From Candidatus Gastranaerophilales bacterium (GTDB lineage Bacteria; Cyanobacteriota; Vampirovibrionia; Gastranaerophilales; Gastranaerophilaceae): DNA of 64,000 bases. Position 1 is the first letter of the stretch. Every line of letters begins with the position of its first letter. The notes under the pieces were generated by a model that did no database searches, was not told the DNA's origin, and was given only the letters and a program-made list of their open reading frames with translations. Below, one piece after another: positions 33,475 to 43,082 of the stretch. Where the stretch lies: NCBI GenBank assembly GCA_900768915.1, contig CAAGEQ010000038.1, forward strand, positions 18,818 to 82,817, given 5' to 3'. A program made the position numbers and the translations under genes.

Positions 33475-35031
33475 ATGAAAGATGGGAAGATTGTTGTAGT
33501 CGATGATGATGAAACGTTAATTTCAACGTTTAAAACTCTTTTTTATTTAGAAGAGTTCTCTAATGCTGAGTTTTTTACAGAACCTCAAAAAGCATTAGAT
33601 TATTTACAAAACAACACTCCCGATTTAATAATATCAGACTTCATGATGCCTAAAATGAATGGACTTGAATTCTTATCAAAGGCAAATGAATTATATCCAG
33701 AAGTAAGTAAAATTCTACTTACAGGATACGCAGACAAAGAAAATGCTATACGTGCAATTAATGAAGTCGGATTGTACAAATATATTACAAAACCTTGGGA
33801 TAATGATGACCTCATTTTGAATATAAAAAATGGTATTGAAAGAAGTTATTTACTAAGTCAATTAAGACAAAAAATATCAGAACTTGAAGAAGCAAAAATA
33901 AAATTAGAAGATTATTCACACAATCTTGAAGATATTGTTGCAAAAAGAACAGCAGATTTATCTGAATCAAATGCCAAATTAAATAGTATCTTCTCCAATT
34001 GTGCAGACGGAATAATCTTAGTTGATGCAAATGGTGATATAGAACACGTTAATCAAGCATGTGAAAACCTATTTGGTTTATCTGAAAACAATTTAAAAAA
34101 ACACAATCTTTCAAAACTAATTCACACCAAAGATAAAAATATTCTTGAAAATTTTAGAACAGATGATAATGAATTTTTTGTAAGAGATTGTATAATAATA
34201 AATTCAATGAATGAAAAAGAAGTTCCTATTGATATAAGTTTTGCTTGCGTTACAGAGGATAACACCCCAAGACGTTTTGTGGGAGTAATGCACGATATAA
34301 CAGAACAAAAAGAATCTGATAGATTACGTGACGATTTCATTGCGACATTAACGCACGATTTACGTACACCATTATTGGCAGCAATACAAACTCTTAAATT
34401 TTTCTTAGATGGTTCAATTGGTGAAATATCAGAAAAACAAAGGCTTTTACTATCTACAATGAAAAAAAGTAATGAAGATTTACTAGGATTAGTAAACGCA
34501 TTATTAGAAGTTTATAAATATGATGCATCAAAGTTAAATCTTTGTATGACAGATTTTAATTTTAATTCACTAATAGAGCAAACTTATTCTGAACTAAAAC
34601 CATTAGCAGACAAGAAAAATATTGAGTTTACTATTAATTATGAAATTCCAAAAGATACAAAAATTCACGCAGATAGAGGTGAAATCAGGCGTGTAATATG
34701 CAACCTTTGTGGTAATGCAATAAATTATACAAATAACGATGGAAAAATAAATGTAACAGTAAAATTACAAGACAAAGATTTAATCTTTACAGTACAAGAC
34801 AATGGAAATGGCATTCCACAAGAGGATATTCCACACTTGTTCAAAAGATTTTCACAAGGCACAAGCAAAAAACGTTCTACAGGAACAGGACTTGGGCTAT
34901 ATTTATCAAGACAAATTATAGAAGCACACAATGGAAAAATTTGGCTTGAAAGTAAATTAAATAAAGGTAGTGAATTTTCATTCCTATTAACAAATGTATT
35001 AGTCGATAAAAAATATGTTGCAAATAAATAA
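33475..35031 (+). CDS. Cytosolic REC-PAS hybrid histidine kinase
   Basis: The 518-residue protein is laid out in order as follows. An N-terminal receiver domain has phospho-acceptor Asp55 in LIISDFMMPKMNG and the KPWD turn near 107. A coiled-coil linker spans 120-160. A PAS domain spans about 165-280. A HisKA domain has His294 in IATLTHDLRTPLL. The HATPase domain has NAINYTNNDG, DNGNGIP and GTGLGLYLS. There are no membrane segments, so the signal is intracellular or comes through the receiver. The response regulator follows 13 nt later. Confidence 0.93.
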   Translation: MKDGKIVVVDDDETLISTFKTLFYLEEFSNAEFFTEPQKALDYLQNNTPDLIISDFMMPKMNGLEFLSKANELYPEVSKILLTGYADKENAIRAINEVGLYKYITKPWDNDDLILNIKNGIERSYLLSQLRQKISELEEAKIKLEDYSHNLEDIVAKRTADLSESNAKLNSIFSNCADGIILVDANGDIEHVNQACENLFGLSENNLKKHNLSKLIHTKDKNILENFRTDDNEFFVRDCIIINSMNEKEVPIDISFACVTEDNTPRRFVGVMHDITEQKESDRLRDDFIATLTHDLRTPLLAAIQTLKFFLDGSIGEISEKQRLLLSTMKKSNEDLLGLVNALLEVYKYDASKLNLCMTDFNFNSLIEQTYSELKPLADKKNIEFTINYEIPKDTKIHADRGEIRRVICNLCGNAINYTNNDGKINVTVKLQDKDLIFTVQDNGNGIPQEDIPHLFKRFSQGTSKKRSTGTGLGLYLSRQIIEAHNGKIWLESKLNKGSEFSFLLTNVLVDKKYVANK

Positions 35032-35044
35032 ATGGTGATAATAA

Positions 35045-35716
35045 ATGATAAGAACATTACTTGTAGAAGATCATGAACTGGAACGACTTGGACTATCTAT
35101 AATGTTAGAACAAGCAGAAAATATAGAATTAGTTGGACAAGCAGAAAACGGCATAAAGGGTGTAGAATTAGCGAAATCTTTATTACCTGATGTAATAATA
35201 ATGGATATTGGTTTACCTATCATTGATGGTATTGAAGCAACAAAAAGAATTAAACAATTCAATCCTAATAGTAAAATACTTATTTTTACATCAAGAGATA
35301 ATTCTGATGATATATTTGAAGCATTCCAATCAGGTGCAGATGGATACGTAATGAAAGATGCATCTAGAGAGCAGATTTGCACTGCAATACGTTCAGTAAG
35401 TGAAGGTGTGGCTTGGATTGATCCAGCAATAGCAAAACTTGTTTTGTCAAATATTCAATCACCAAAAGAACAAGTTGTACCAAAAGTTTCTGGGGAAATA
35501 AATTATCATGCCGGAAAACAAAATTACGGATTAACAGAACGTGAAATGGAAGTTTTGGCATTGATTGTGGAAGGTTTAACTAACGTACAAATTGCAAAAG
35601 AATTAACCATTACAACTTCAACAGCCAAAGCACATGTTCATAGTATTTTACAAAAACTATCTGCTGAAACACGTGCAAAAGCAACTAAAAAAGCAATCAT
35701 TGAGGGTTTAGTATAA
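35045..35716 (+). CDS. NarL/FixJ-family response regulator
   Basis: The 223-residue protein joins a receiver domain (acidic pocket EDH, phospho-acceptor Asp54 in VIIMDIGLP, K in MKDA) to a LuxR-type helix-turn-helix (LTEREMEVLALIVEGLTNVQIA). It should be the partner of the kinase directly upstream and act as a transcription factor. GGTGAT lies ahead of the ATG. The following gene starts 1 nt after its stop. Confidence 0.93.
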   Translation: MIRTLLVEDHELERLGLSIMLEQAENIELVGQAENGIKGVELAKSLLPDVIIMDIGLPIIDGIEATKRIKQFNPNSKILIFTSRDNSDDIFEAFQSGADGYVMKDASREQICTAIRSVSEGVAWIDPAIAKLVLSNIQSPKEQVVPKVSGEINYHAGKQNYGLTEREMEVLALIVEGLTNVQIAKELTITTSTAKAHVHSILQKLSAETRAKATKKAIIEGLV

Positions 35717-35717
35717 T

Positions 35718-37091
35718 ATGTTTTGGGGTATAATTGCAGCCTGTTTTTTAGTAACTATTAGGTTGGTACGTGACGAAGTACAACCTCATGTATTTAAAGA
35801 ACACGACCCTATTGTAAGACAATTCAAATACCAACATGAAGCCCAAAAGGAAGAACTTAAAGAAGAATATGAAAAAGGTGAACTTCCAAAATCTGGCTAT
35901 ATGTTAACCGAAGAATATGAAAAAATTTCTAAAGGAATTGACAGAGAAGACTTGGTTATTGAAGATGCTGCACCAACAAAACAAAGTAATATGAAATATG
36001 TTCCTCAACCAACATACAAACTTGTAAGATATAATAATCCTGCAGGTTCGCCAGAATTAAATTTACCACGTAAACTAAACTTTGATAGACAAATAAATGC
36101 TCAAGGAATAGTATCAGGTGATTTTACAATGTTGGTTTATCCTACTGTATACTATTATGCAGATGCTAATACAACTGCTTGCTCAGTTTTTGTAATCCCA
36201 TTAAATATGAAACTAAGCAAACTTGAAAGAGTTCAAAAAGCAAATGTTGCAAAAAAAATAGATAAACCTATTTTTGAAACAGATAAAGATATTTCAACAG
36301 AAGGTGCATTTAGAACAATCACTCCTATAGATTTTTCAGAAGATAATAGATATATTATTGCAAAAGAAAAATTGGGATACGTTCACGATGGTATATGGAA
36401 AACAAATCTTTGGATACATGATTTTGAATCAAATAAAAGTTGGGAATTGCCTGAAATAAGAGCAGCAATAATCAACTATTGGCATAATAGAACAGGTGTT
36501 GATTTAGCAGAAAAAAGATGGGACATATACCCATTAGGCTTCGATAAAAATAACCAAGAAAGAATATTAGTATGTGGATACGCATATACTGGTGACACTC
36601 CAGCATTTTTAGGTACTTGGTCTATAGATGTTCATGGAAACAGATGCGAACTTATCGACCTTGAAGGTACGAATTACGATGTTAGTATCGTAGGTTTCAA
36701 ATTAGCATTTGATAGTTACGAATCAAGAGATTTTGTCGAGTGGGAAGCAGATAGACAAGCAAAAATAGAAGAAAAACGTGAAAAAGAATTTAAAAAACAA
36801 CAAAAAGCAGCGAAAAGAGCAAGAAAAAAAGCCTACAAAGAAAAACTTAAACAGTTAAATGCAGATTATAGACTAAAACTTAGAGAATATAGAAAAAGTA
36901 AACGCAAAGGTGTAACTTCACAGGGTGGAGATGATAATATTAATGTTGATGTAAATAAAATCGATAATGGACAAGATATAGATTACGAAAAATTTAATAA
37001 AGAAAGAAACGAACTTATACGGAAACAACAAGAAGAATTAAAAGCAAAGCAAAATAAACATAAGAAAACAAATAAAAAAGGAACTCAATAA
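35718..37091 (+). CDS. Unknown protein with N-terminal anchor and basic coiled-coil tail
   Basis: The 457-residue protein has a hydrophobic N-terminal segment (MFWGIIAACFLVTIRLV), then a beta-rich, Trp/Tyr-rich middle (about 100-345: DFTMLVYPTVYYY, WIHDFESNKSWELPE) that could be a propeller-like fold. A Lys/Arg/Glu-rich coiled coil (350-457) ends it. No family recognised. GAGGG precedes the ATG, and the gene abuts the response regulator, so it is probably part of the same signalling operon. Confidence 0.72.
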   Translation: MFWGIIAACFLVTIRLVRDEVQPHVFKEHDPIVRQFKYQHEAQKEELKEEYEKGELPKSGYMLTEEYEKISKGIDREDLVIEDAAPTKQSNMKYVPQPTYKLVRYNNPAGSPELNLPRKLNFDRQINAQGIVSGDFTMLVYPTVYYYADANTTACSVFVIPLNMKLSKLERVQKANVAKKIDKPIFETDKDISTEGAFRTITPIDFSEDNRYIIAKEKLGYVHDGIWKTNLWIHDFESNKSWELPEIRAAIINYWHNRTGVDLAEKRWDIYPLGFDKNNQERILVCGYAYTGDTPAFLGTWSIDVHGNRCELIDLEGTNYDVSIVGFKLAFDSYESRDFVEWEADRQAKIEEKREKEFKKQQKAAKRARKKAYKEKLKQLNADYRLKLREYRKSKRKGVTSQGGDDNINVDVNKIDNGQDIDYEKFNKERNELIRKQQEELKAKQNKHKKTNKKGTQ

Positions 37092-37104
37092 CGAGTTCCT
37101 TTTT
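37076..37104 (+). terminator. Terminator overlapping the stop codon
   Basis: AAAAAGGAACTC / GAGTTCCTTTTT stem. The stop codon of the 457-aa gene (37089-37091) lies in the six-base loop, so the last codons form the left arm of the terminator. Confidence 0.88.
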
Positions 37105-37124
37105 ACGTAAATTTATCAATTAAA

Positions 37125-37955
37125 CTAACATATTTCAGATAGTCTATTTAAAATTTTATCAGTAATTTCTTGAATATATTCTTGTGTAACCATACCATTG
37201 ATAATACAATCAGCGATTTCATAATTTGGTCTAATATATTTTTGAGCAGTTCTATTAACATCTGCGAATTGTAAATCTGCGGCTTCACCAGTCTTACCAC
37301 GAGAAGCTGCACGTTTATACCAACGTTCTTTAATAACATTTAATGGAGTAAATACATAAACTTTTACGTCCATAACATCTCTTACTTCTTCATTTAATAC
37401 ATATAAACCTTCCGTAAGAATAACTTTTGCAGGTTTTTTAATATCACCATTTATATCAGATACACAAGTTTTAAAATCATATCTTGGAGATACAACAGCA
37501 GTGCCAGATTTTAAACATAATAAATGTTCTCTTAAAAGTTGTAAATCAATTACATCTGGAGTATCAAAACTAAAACCTGATTTAAATAATGCCTCATAAC
37601 TTCCAGCTTCTTGTAATTCTTTAGATGTATCTTTATAGTAATCATCGCAACGCATTACTGTATAAATACCTTCTCTTTTTTCTTTTATACAAGCCTGAAT
37701 GGTATTATCAACAAATACAGTTTTGCCTGATGCACTCTCACCAGTAATACCAATCAAGAAAGTTTTCTTCTTTTCTTGAACAACTTTTCTTGCAATATTC
37801 ATTATAAAACCATCTTTCACATGCAAGAATAAAGGTTGTTTTTCTTTTTTATCTTCATCAATAATTTCTTTTAAACATTCAACAATATTAGATATCAAAT
37901 CCATATCTAAGTTACTTGAATAAAAATTGTAATCTGTTAATTCAAATGTTTCCAT
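37125..37955 (-). CDS. Uridine kinase/phosphoribulokinase-like P-loop kinase
   Basis: The 276-residue protein has the Walker A motif GITGESASGKT, a following MRCDDYYKDT strand, FDTPDVIDL (the D-x-P substrate loop) and ILTEGLYVL, all typical of the uridine kinase/PRK family. It probably phosphorylates a nucleoside or related small molecule. The N-terminal 70 residues are extra compared with plain uridine kinases. The ATG at 37955 is 6 nt from GTGGG; an ATG two codons earlier at 37961 is possible. Converges on the gene at 35718. Confidence 0.85.
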   Translation of the reverse strand: METFELTDYNFYSSNLDMDLISNIVECLKEIIDEDKKEKQPLFLHVKDGFIMNIARKVVQEKKKTFLIGITGESASGKTVFVDNTIQACIKEKREGIYTVMRCDDYYKDTSKELQEAGSYEALFKSGFSFDTPDVIDLQLLREHLLCLKSGTAVVSPRYDFKTCVSDINGDIKKPAKVILTEGLYVLNEEVRDVMDVKVYVFTPLNVIKERWYKRAASRGKTGEAADLQFADVNRTAQKYIRPNYEIADCIINGMVTQEYIQEITDKILNRLSEIC

Positions 37956-37961
37956 TAGCAT

Positions 37962-38293
37962 CCCACACCGTCAACTATTCTGATTATTAAATCTATTTTA
38001 CTGTAAACCATCTGAAAATTCTTTCTTTTATTATGAATTGTTAACACTATTTTTATAAAGAAAATTAAAGTTGATACAAATATTCTTTAAAGCATGTAAT
38101 CGTATATATCAATTATACACACACTCTTAAATAATACATGAAGTATTTTTTTTTTGCTAGTTTAATTGTTAAAATTTGTATCAATTTTATAAAAATCTTC
38201 TTATAAGCATGCCATAGTAACATGTTGAGAAAATTTTTATTTATTTCAAATTCTACATAGCAAAAAATAATACATTCATGTTTTTAAATAAAT
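37962..38293. other. AT-rich divergent intergenic region
   Basis: About 330 nt between divergent genes; no frame with a ribosome site was found on either strand. TACATT and TAATAC hexamers lie 18-25 nt before the ATG at 38294 and may be its -10, which would give a short leader without a Shine-Dalgarno. No strong hairpin is seen. Confidence 0.4.
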
Positions 38294-39748
38294 ATGAAAA
38301 TAAATAAATGTAATATTCAAAATATTCAAAACACGAATATTACAAATAATAAACCTAAAAAAGAATTAAACCAACAAAATGCACGTTCATACAATGAAAG
38401 TGGATTAAATAATATTGCTGCCTATAACAAAGCGAACATAACTTTCAAAGGTTATTATGGCGACCAACAACCAGCAAAAAAACTTTTTTGGATATTAACA
38501 GGTAGAAATAATATTTGTAAAGATGACGAAACAGATTATCATACTTACCATACATTATCTGGCAAGAAATGGGTAACTATTAATCCGGAAGACTTACTAA
38601 AACGTTCACCAGAACAAGCAATTCAAAGTATTTGTACATTAAATAATTATTATGATATTCCATCATATATACTATCTCCGAATTATGGCGATAAATGGGG
38701 TAGACGTGCAAACTATATTGAAATAAATCCTAGAACTGTTGCTCTTTCTCAAGGCAACGAAAAACAAGAAGGATTATTAAACATAATAAAATTATTACCA
38801 GCAATACCACCATCATCAAAAAGTTATGCAAACTGTATAGTTTTATCTCAACTATATCCTACAATGGGTAACTATGATGACAACAAAACCGGTGACCGTT
38901 CATTATATACAGTAGATTTACACTCAGGAATTTCAAAGAATCTAACTTCAAGAAATCTTTCTAGAGGTAGAGAAAGAATGGGTGATGATGAACAAGTAAA
39001 AGCATTTAATGATTTAGCACATATAAGAGGTCTTAAAACTGGTATAAGAATGCCTCTTTCCGAAGGACAAATGACGGTAAAAGGTAGACCTTTTAATTGG
39101 GATAAAGATGAAAAAGCCTTTATTGATGCCTGTTGTTGGGCTGTAGAATTAGGTTTCGATTCAATATTTTTTGATAGTGCAAAACACGTTGGTGATTATG
39201 ATATGGGCAACTACTGTGGACATGGAAGAATCCCTAACTACAAACAAATGCAATACATAACAAACCAAATTCGCTCTAAAACTGGTAGAAATGATATTTC
39301 ACTAGTTGGCGAAAAATGTAATGACGATACACGATTTAACGATTTAGGTTTAACAGCAGGTAATGACTGGGGTAGAGCAGATGATTTCAATAGTGTAATG
39401 CACGAATTTAAAAAACAACGTTGGAATGATGAATATGCTGCAGGTCCTATTATATCTGATGACAATGACTGTGGTGAATTAAATTTTGAGACACGATTAA
39501 ATAGAATTAAAAATGCATTTAATGCTTACGAAGATATTAGTTATAGATTACCAACCTATATGCAAATGGCTGATATTTTTCCGCTTTCACCATATACCAA
39601 CACTCACGAACAAATGATGAAAAGTGAAAATCGCAGTGGCTATGGTGATATAGAAAGTTCCTATAATAATATCTTCAACACTTCACAAGCAGCATTTGAT
39701 TACAGAATGAATGTCTATAAAGAATTTGCAAATTCAATTGGACAATAA
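38294..39748 (+). CDS. Alpha-amylase-family (GH13-like) TIM-barrel protein
   Basis: The 484-residue protein begins with an Asn-rich leader ending in ANITFKGYYG, the F-K-G motif also seen in the helicase at 5500. The catalytic part contains a beta4-type motif GFDSIFFDSAKHV with candidate nucleophile Asp294, and a beta5-type VGEKCND with candidate acid/base Glu340. The third position reads SDDND (about 389-392), where GH13 enzymes usually have NHD. No signal peptide. A glycoside hydrolase or transglycosidase role is an inference; the changed third motif leaves activity uncertain. Confidence 0.62.
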   Translation: MKINKCNIQNIQNTNITNNKPKKELNQQNARSYNESGLNNIAAYNKANITFKGYYGDQQPAKKLFWILTGRNNICKDDETDYHTYHTLSGKKWVTINPEDLLKRSPEQAIQSICTLNNYYDIPSYILSPNYGDKWGRRANYIEINPRTVALSQGNEKQEGLLNIIKLLPAIPPSSKSYANCIVLSQLYPTMGNYDDNKTGDRSLYTVDLHSGISKNLTSRNLSRGRERMGDDEQVKAFNDLAHIRGLKTGIRMPLSEGQMTVKGRPFNWDKDEKAFIDACCWAVELGFDSIFFDSAKHVGDYDMGNYCGHGRIPNYKQMQYITNQIRSKTGRNDISLVGEKCNDDTRFNDLGLTAGNDWGRADDFNSVMHEFKKQRWNDEYAAGPIISDDNDCGELNFETRLNRIKNAFNAYEDISYRLPTYMQMADIFPLSPYTNTHEQMMKSENRSGYGDIESSYNNIFNTSQAAFDYRMNVYKEFANSIGQ

Positions 39749-39753
39749 CAAGA

Positions 39754-40845
39754 TTAAATCTGTCCAGTTAATTTATTATAATTTTCTAAATAAGTTTTTG
39801 CTTGTTTTTCTTTACCTAATTTTTTATACACAAAGGCCAAATTATAATGAAAATCTGCAATATTATTTTTTAATTCAATCGCTCTAATAAATGCATATTT
39901 TGCTTTTTTTAAATCACCTGCTTTTAAATAAGCACAACCTAAATTATAAAAAACATACGCATTATTAGGATTATATTTTGATGCCATTTTAAATTGTTCT
40001 ATTGCCATATTAAACTTATCATCACTTAAATAAATATTACCTAAATTATAATATGCTTTGTAATATGTTGAATCTGTCAAGATTGCTCTTCCATACATAA
40101 ATACAGCATCATCTTTTCTTCCTTGATCCATCAAAATATTACCAATTAACAACCACATCTCAGGTGTACGCATTTTTTCTGGTATTTTCAAAAAACAAGT
40201 TAATGCTTCTTCTAAATTGTTGTCTGTATATAATGCAATAGCCTTCTGATTTAACTCTGTTAATTCTTCTAACTCTCTATATCTACTACGTTCTTCTTCC
40301 TGCTTATCTTTTGATAAAACTTCTTTTTTAATCTCTTTACTTTTACCATCTGTTTCTGTTTTTTGAACCGTTGATTTTTCAACTTTTTTAGTATTATTTA
40401 TTTTTTTTGTAGTTTCTGTTTTTGTATTATTATTTTCAACTTTTTTATCGTCAGTTTTAACTTGTTTCTTAACAGTTTCTTTTTTAACCCTATTTTCTGT
40501 TTTTTCTTGTTTTATGGGTTTAACTTCATCAACCTTTTGTTCACTCTTTTTTTGTGTAACAGGTGATACATTTTGTTTTTCTTCTTTTTTAACATTTACA
40601 TCTTTTTGAGTTTTTAAAGAATTTTCTTTTTTTATTCTTACTTTTTTAGATTTTTGATTTTTCTGTACCTCTGGTAAATTTATCTTTTTTACAGAAGTAT
40701 TAATTGCATTATTATCATAAAAAAGTGTATCAATTTCTTCTGTTGGATAAAGAGCCGGAGTACCAACAGTAACTTCTCCAGCATTAACTACACTTGTTGT
40801 AAATAAAACAAAAAATATAAAAAATATCCCTAAAATTTTTTTCAT
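39754..40845 (-). CDS. Secreted TPR protein with Lys/Glu-rich linker
   Basis: The ATG at 40845 gives a signal peptide (MKKILGIFFIFFVLFTTSVV, cut near NAGEV). It has a perfect leaderless promoter, while the upstream ATG at 40887 lies before that promoter. The 363-residue protein has a long Lys/Glu/Thr-rich disordered linker (about 45-190). Four or five TPRs follow (MWLLIGNILMDQGRKDDAVF, AYYNLGNIYLSDDKFNMAIE). It probably acts as an envelope scaffold in the periplasm. Confidence 0.82.
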   Translation of the reverse strand: MKKILGIFFIFFVLFTTSVVNAGEVTVGTPALYPTEEIDTLFYDNNAINTSVKKINLPEVQKNQKSKKVRIKKENSLKTQKDVNVKKEEKQNVSPVTQKKSEQKVDEVKPIKQEKTENRVKKETVKKQVKTDDKKVENNNTKTETTKKINNTKKVEKSTVQKTETDGKSKEIKKEVLSKDKQEEERSRYRELEELTELNQKAIALYTDNNLEEALTCFLKIPEKMRTPEMWLLIGNILMDQGRKDDAVFMYGRAILTDSTYYKAYYNLGNIYLSDDKFNMAIEQFKMASKYNPNNAYVFYNLGCAYLKAGDLKKAKYAFIRAIELKNNIADFHYNLAFVYKKLGKEKQAKTYLENYNKLTGQI

Positions 40846-40851
40846 ACCAAG

Positions 40852-40880
40852 ATTATAGACTAAATTAGTTATTAAATCAA
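40852..40880 (-). promoter_or_regulatory. Leaderless promoter of the TPR gene
   Basis: On the minus strand TTGATT (40880-40875), 17-nt spacer, TATAAT (40857-40852), 6 nt, ATG at 40845. This is the best match to consensus among the leaderless promoters in the window. Confidence 0.75.
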
Positions 40881-40938
40881 AACACAAACATTTTAATAAT
40901 TCATTGGAAAAATAAAAAAACGCATGTAATAATGTTGG

Positions 40939-40995
40939 CGAAATGTCTCTTTTACGTTGCAGCCCTCGCTATACTCCTTGAGTGAGGGCATATTT
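40939..40995 (+). other. Hairpin with T tract, possible short RNA or terminator
   Basis: GCCCTCGC / GTGAGGGC stem (about 40961-40988) followed on the plus strand by ATATTTTTATTTT. No rightward gene ends nearby. TTGGAA-17-TAATAA at 40904-40932 could start a transcript of about 60 nt ending here. On the minus strand the same hairpin follows the LOG gene stop and could protect its 3' end. Confidence 0.35.
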
Positions 40996-41589
40996 TTATT
41001 TTACAGAAGTATAAATATCTTCCGGTTTAATCTCTTTTTCTAATGGTGTATAATTATTCAAATATTCAACAACATCTTGAGGAGTATTAGCAATATAATA
41101 TAATTTTGTAGCAGTATCTTTTGCAAACTTTCCATCTACGATATTTTCAAAAAATTCAAATAATTTATCATAAAATCCATTTGTATTTAAAAATATTATA
41201 GGCTTTTGATTATAACCTAATTGCTTTTGAACAATCATTTCTGATACTTCTTCTAAAGTTCCAAATCCACCTGCCATGGCAACGATAGAATCTGACAATT
41301 CATCTAATTTTGCCTTACGCTCACGCATACTTTCAGTCAAAATAAATTCATCACAATAATCAGAAGAAACACCAAAATTATACAATTTTTCAGGCATTAC
41401 TCCAAAAATTTTTGAACCATATTTTTTAGCACTACTAGCAACAGAATGCATTGTACCAACACAACTACCACCATATACTAAATCAAAATTTGATTTCGCT
41501 AACAATTCACCAAGTAATTCTGCATCATTATAATATGACTTATCAAGACTATTTGAAGAAGAACAATAAACACAAACTCGTTTTAACAA
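40996..41589 (-). CDS. LOG-family nucleoside monophosphate phosphoribohydrolase
   Basis: The 197-residue lysine-decarboxylase-like (TIGR00730) protein is of the type that splits base from nucleoside 5'-monophosphates. Motifs: VCVYCSSSNS, LVYGGSCVGTM, and AGGFGTLEEVSE (family PGGxGTxxE, with Ala for the first Pro). The start is a TTG immediately after the TAA of the upstream gene, with GGAGG ten nt ahead, so translation is coupled to the prepilin-like gene. Confidence 0.9.
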   Translation of the reverse strand: MLKRVCVYCSSSNSLDKSYYNDAELLGELLAKSNFDLVYGGSCVGTMHSVASSAKKYGSKIFGVMPEKLYNFGVSSDYCDEFILTESMRERKAKLDELSDSIVAMAGGFGTLEEVSEMIVQKQLGYNQKPIIFLNTNGFYDKLFEFFENIVDGKFAKDTATKLYYIANTPQDVVEYLNNYTPLEKEIKPEDIYTSVK

Positions 41590-42186
41590 TTATCTATTTC
41601 CTCCATTCAAATAATACGCAGAACAATATACACCACTACCTTGACGAGAACAATCAGACTCAATAGTGATAGGATCTTCTGATTTACCAATAGGTTCAAC
41701 TTTGTTTGCATAAATATTCATACCGAAAACATCTTTACCCCATACATTAGGTCCACGTTTTCCATTAACATCATACATTAAAATACCATACAATTTGTCT
41801 TCGCCATTGATACTACTTGTATCCAACCATTTGAATGCCAAAGTTGCACCATCATCAGTATTGTATATTTCATCAAAAATATATTTTGACTCAGGTACAT
41901 CACCATTCATATATTTAATTTTATAATTAACAACATTTTTTAACGGATGAATCTTTATCAATGCAGTTATAAAATCTTCTAAATCAATTTTTTGAGTAGT
42001 TTTATACTTTTCAGTATTAACCATACTAATAGGAATACTAGAAAAACCACTCTGGACATGTTGCCATTTTGCAGTATTTTTTGCAGTAACAACGTCATCA
42101 ACAGATAACGGAATAACTAATACTGCTACCGTTAAAAATATTACAAATAAAATTATAACCTCTACAAGAGTAAAACCCTTTTCCAT
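41590..42186 (-). CDS. Type IV pilin-like / pseudopilin protein
   Basis: The N-terminus MEKGFTLVEVIILFVIFLTV is a class III prepilin signal: a short basic leader cleaved after Gly4, Phe at +1, Glu at +5, then a hydrophobic helix. The 198-residue length and C-terminal SDCSRQGSGVYC with two cysteines fit a pseudopilin or minor pilin. No pilus assembly genes are in the window. A TATATT hexamer lies close to the ATG. Confidence 0.82.
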   Translation of the reverse strand: MEKGFTLVEVIILFVIFLTVAVLVIPLSVDDVVTAKNTAKWQHVQSGFSSIPISMVNTEKYKTTQKIDLEDFITALIKIHPLKNVVNYKIKYMNGDVPESKYIFDEIYNTDDGATLAFKWLDTSSINGEDKLYGILMYDVNGKRGPNVWGKDVFGMNIYANKVEPIGKSEDPITIESDCSRQGSGVYCSAYYLNGGNR

Positions 42187-42218
42187 TTTATATAATATAG
42201 CCTTTCTATATTTAAAAT

Positions 42219-43067
42219 TTATGCCATATCTAATCGTTTTTTCTCTTTAATTAGATTATCATAAATCCACTCAGGAACGAAATTTTTACCTAAAATAATT
42301 TGACCGTTCATAATATTTGGTGCATGAAAATCAGAGCCACCAGTAACAATCAAACCATATTCTTCTGCCAATGTTGAAAAATGTTCAATATATGGTGCAG
42401 AATGTTTTCTATGATATGCTTCAATACCACGTAAACCACAATTAACCAATTGAGGAATTAATTCATCTGCAATCGGCACATCATAAGGGTGTGCTATTAC
42501 TGGAATACCCCCTGCATCATATATAATTTCAACAACATCGAAAGGTGACACTGTTTTTCTTTCAACATAAACAGGTGAATCTGCATGAATATACTTGCTA
42601 TATGCTTCTATTACATTTGCTGTTCCACCAACATTTGTAATTGCTTTTGCAATATGTGGACGTCCAATACTTCCACCTTCTGCAACCATATTTTTTACAT
42701 CTTCAAACTTAATTTTAATACCTTCTTTTTTATTTAGAAGTGCTAAAATTTCCTTTGTTTGTTTAATTCTGGCTTGTTGTTGAGTTTTCAACATATTGAC
42801 GAAATCTCTATTATTCACATCCATAAAATAGCCAAGAATATGAACTTCCATCCCCTTATAAAGAGTATTTATTTCAACACCCCTAATAAGTTCAAGATTT
42901 TCGTGTTTTTCCTCAATATATTTTTTTGCTACATCATAAGACAAAATATTGTCGTGATCAGTTAATGCAATAACCTCTAAACCATGCTCTACGGCTAAAT
43001 CAACTATTTTTTCGGGTGAGAATATTCCATCAGAATAATATGTGTGAATATGAAAATCTGATTTCAT
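42219..43067 (-). CDS. PHP-domain phosphoesterase (RNase AM/TrpH type)
   Basis: The 282-residue protein has all PHP metal-binding motifs: FHIHTYYSDG, ALTDHDN, RGVEIN, PVIAHPYD and VTGGSDFHAP. Close relatives include YciV/RNase AM, which remove nucleotides from RNA 5' ends or act on small phosphates. GGAGGGTG precedes the ATG. It lies 15 nt after ymdB and forms an RNA-metabolism-flavoured group with ymdB and rny. Confidence 0.92.
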   Translation of the reverse strand: MKSDFHIHTYYSDGIFSPEKIVDLAVEHGLEVIALTDHDNILSYDVAKKYIEEKHENLELIRGVEINTLYKGMEVHILGYFMDVNNRDFVNMLKTQQQARIKQTKEILALLNKKEGIKIKFEDVKNMVAEGGSIGRPHIAKAITNVGGTANVIEAYSKYIHADSPVYVERKTVSPFDVVEIIYDAGGIPVIAHPYDVPIADELIPQLVNCGLRGIEAYHRKHSAPYIEHFSTLAEEYGLIVTGGSDFHAPNIMNGQIILGKNFVPEWIYDNLIKEKKRLDMA

Positions 43068-43082
43068 TTCACCCTCCTTGTA

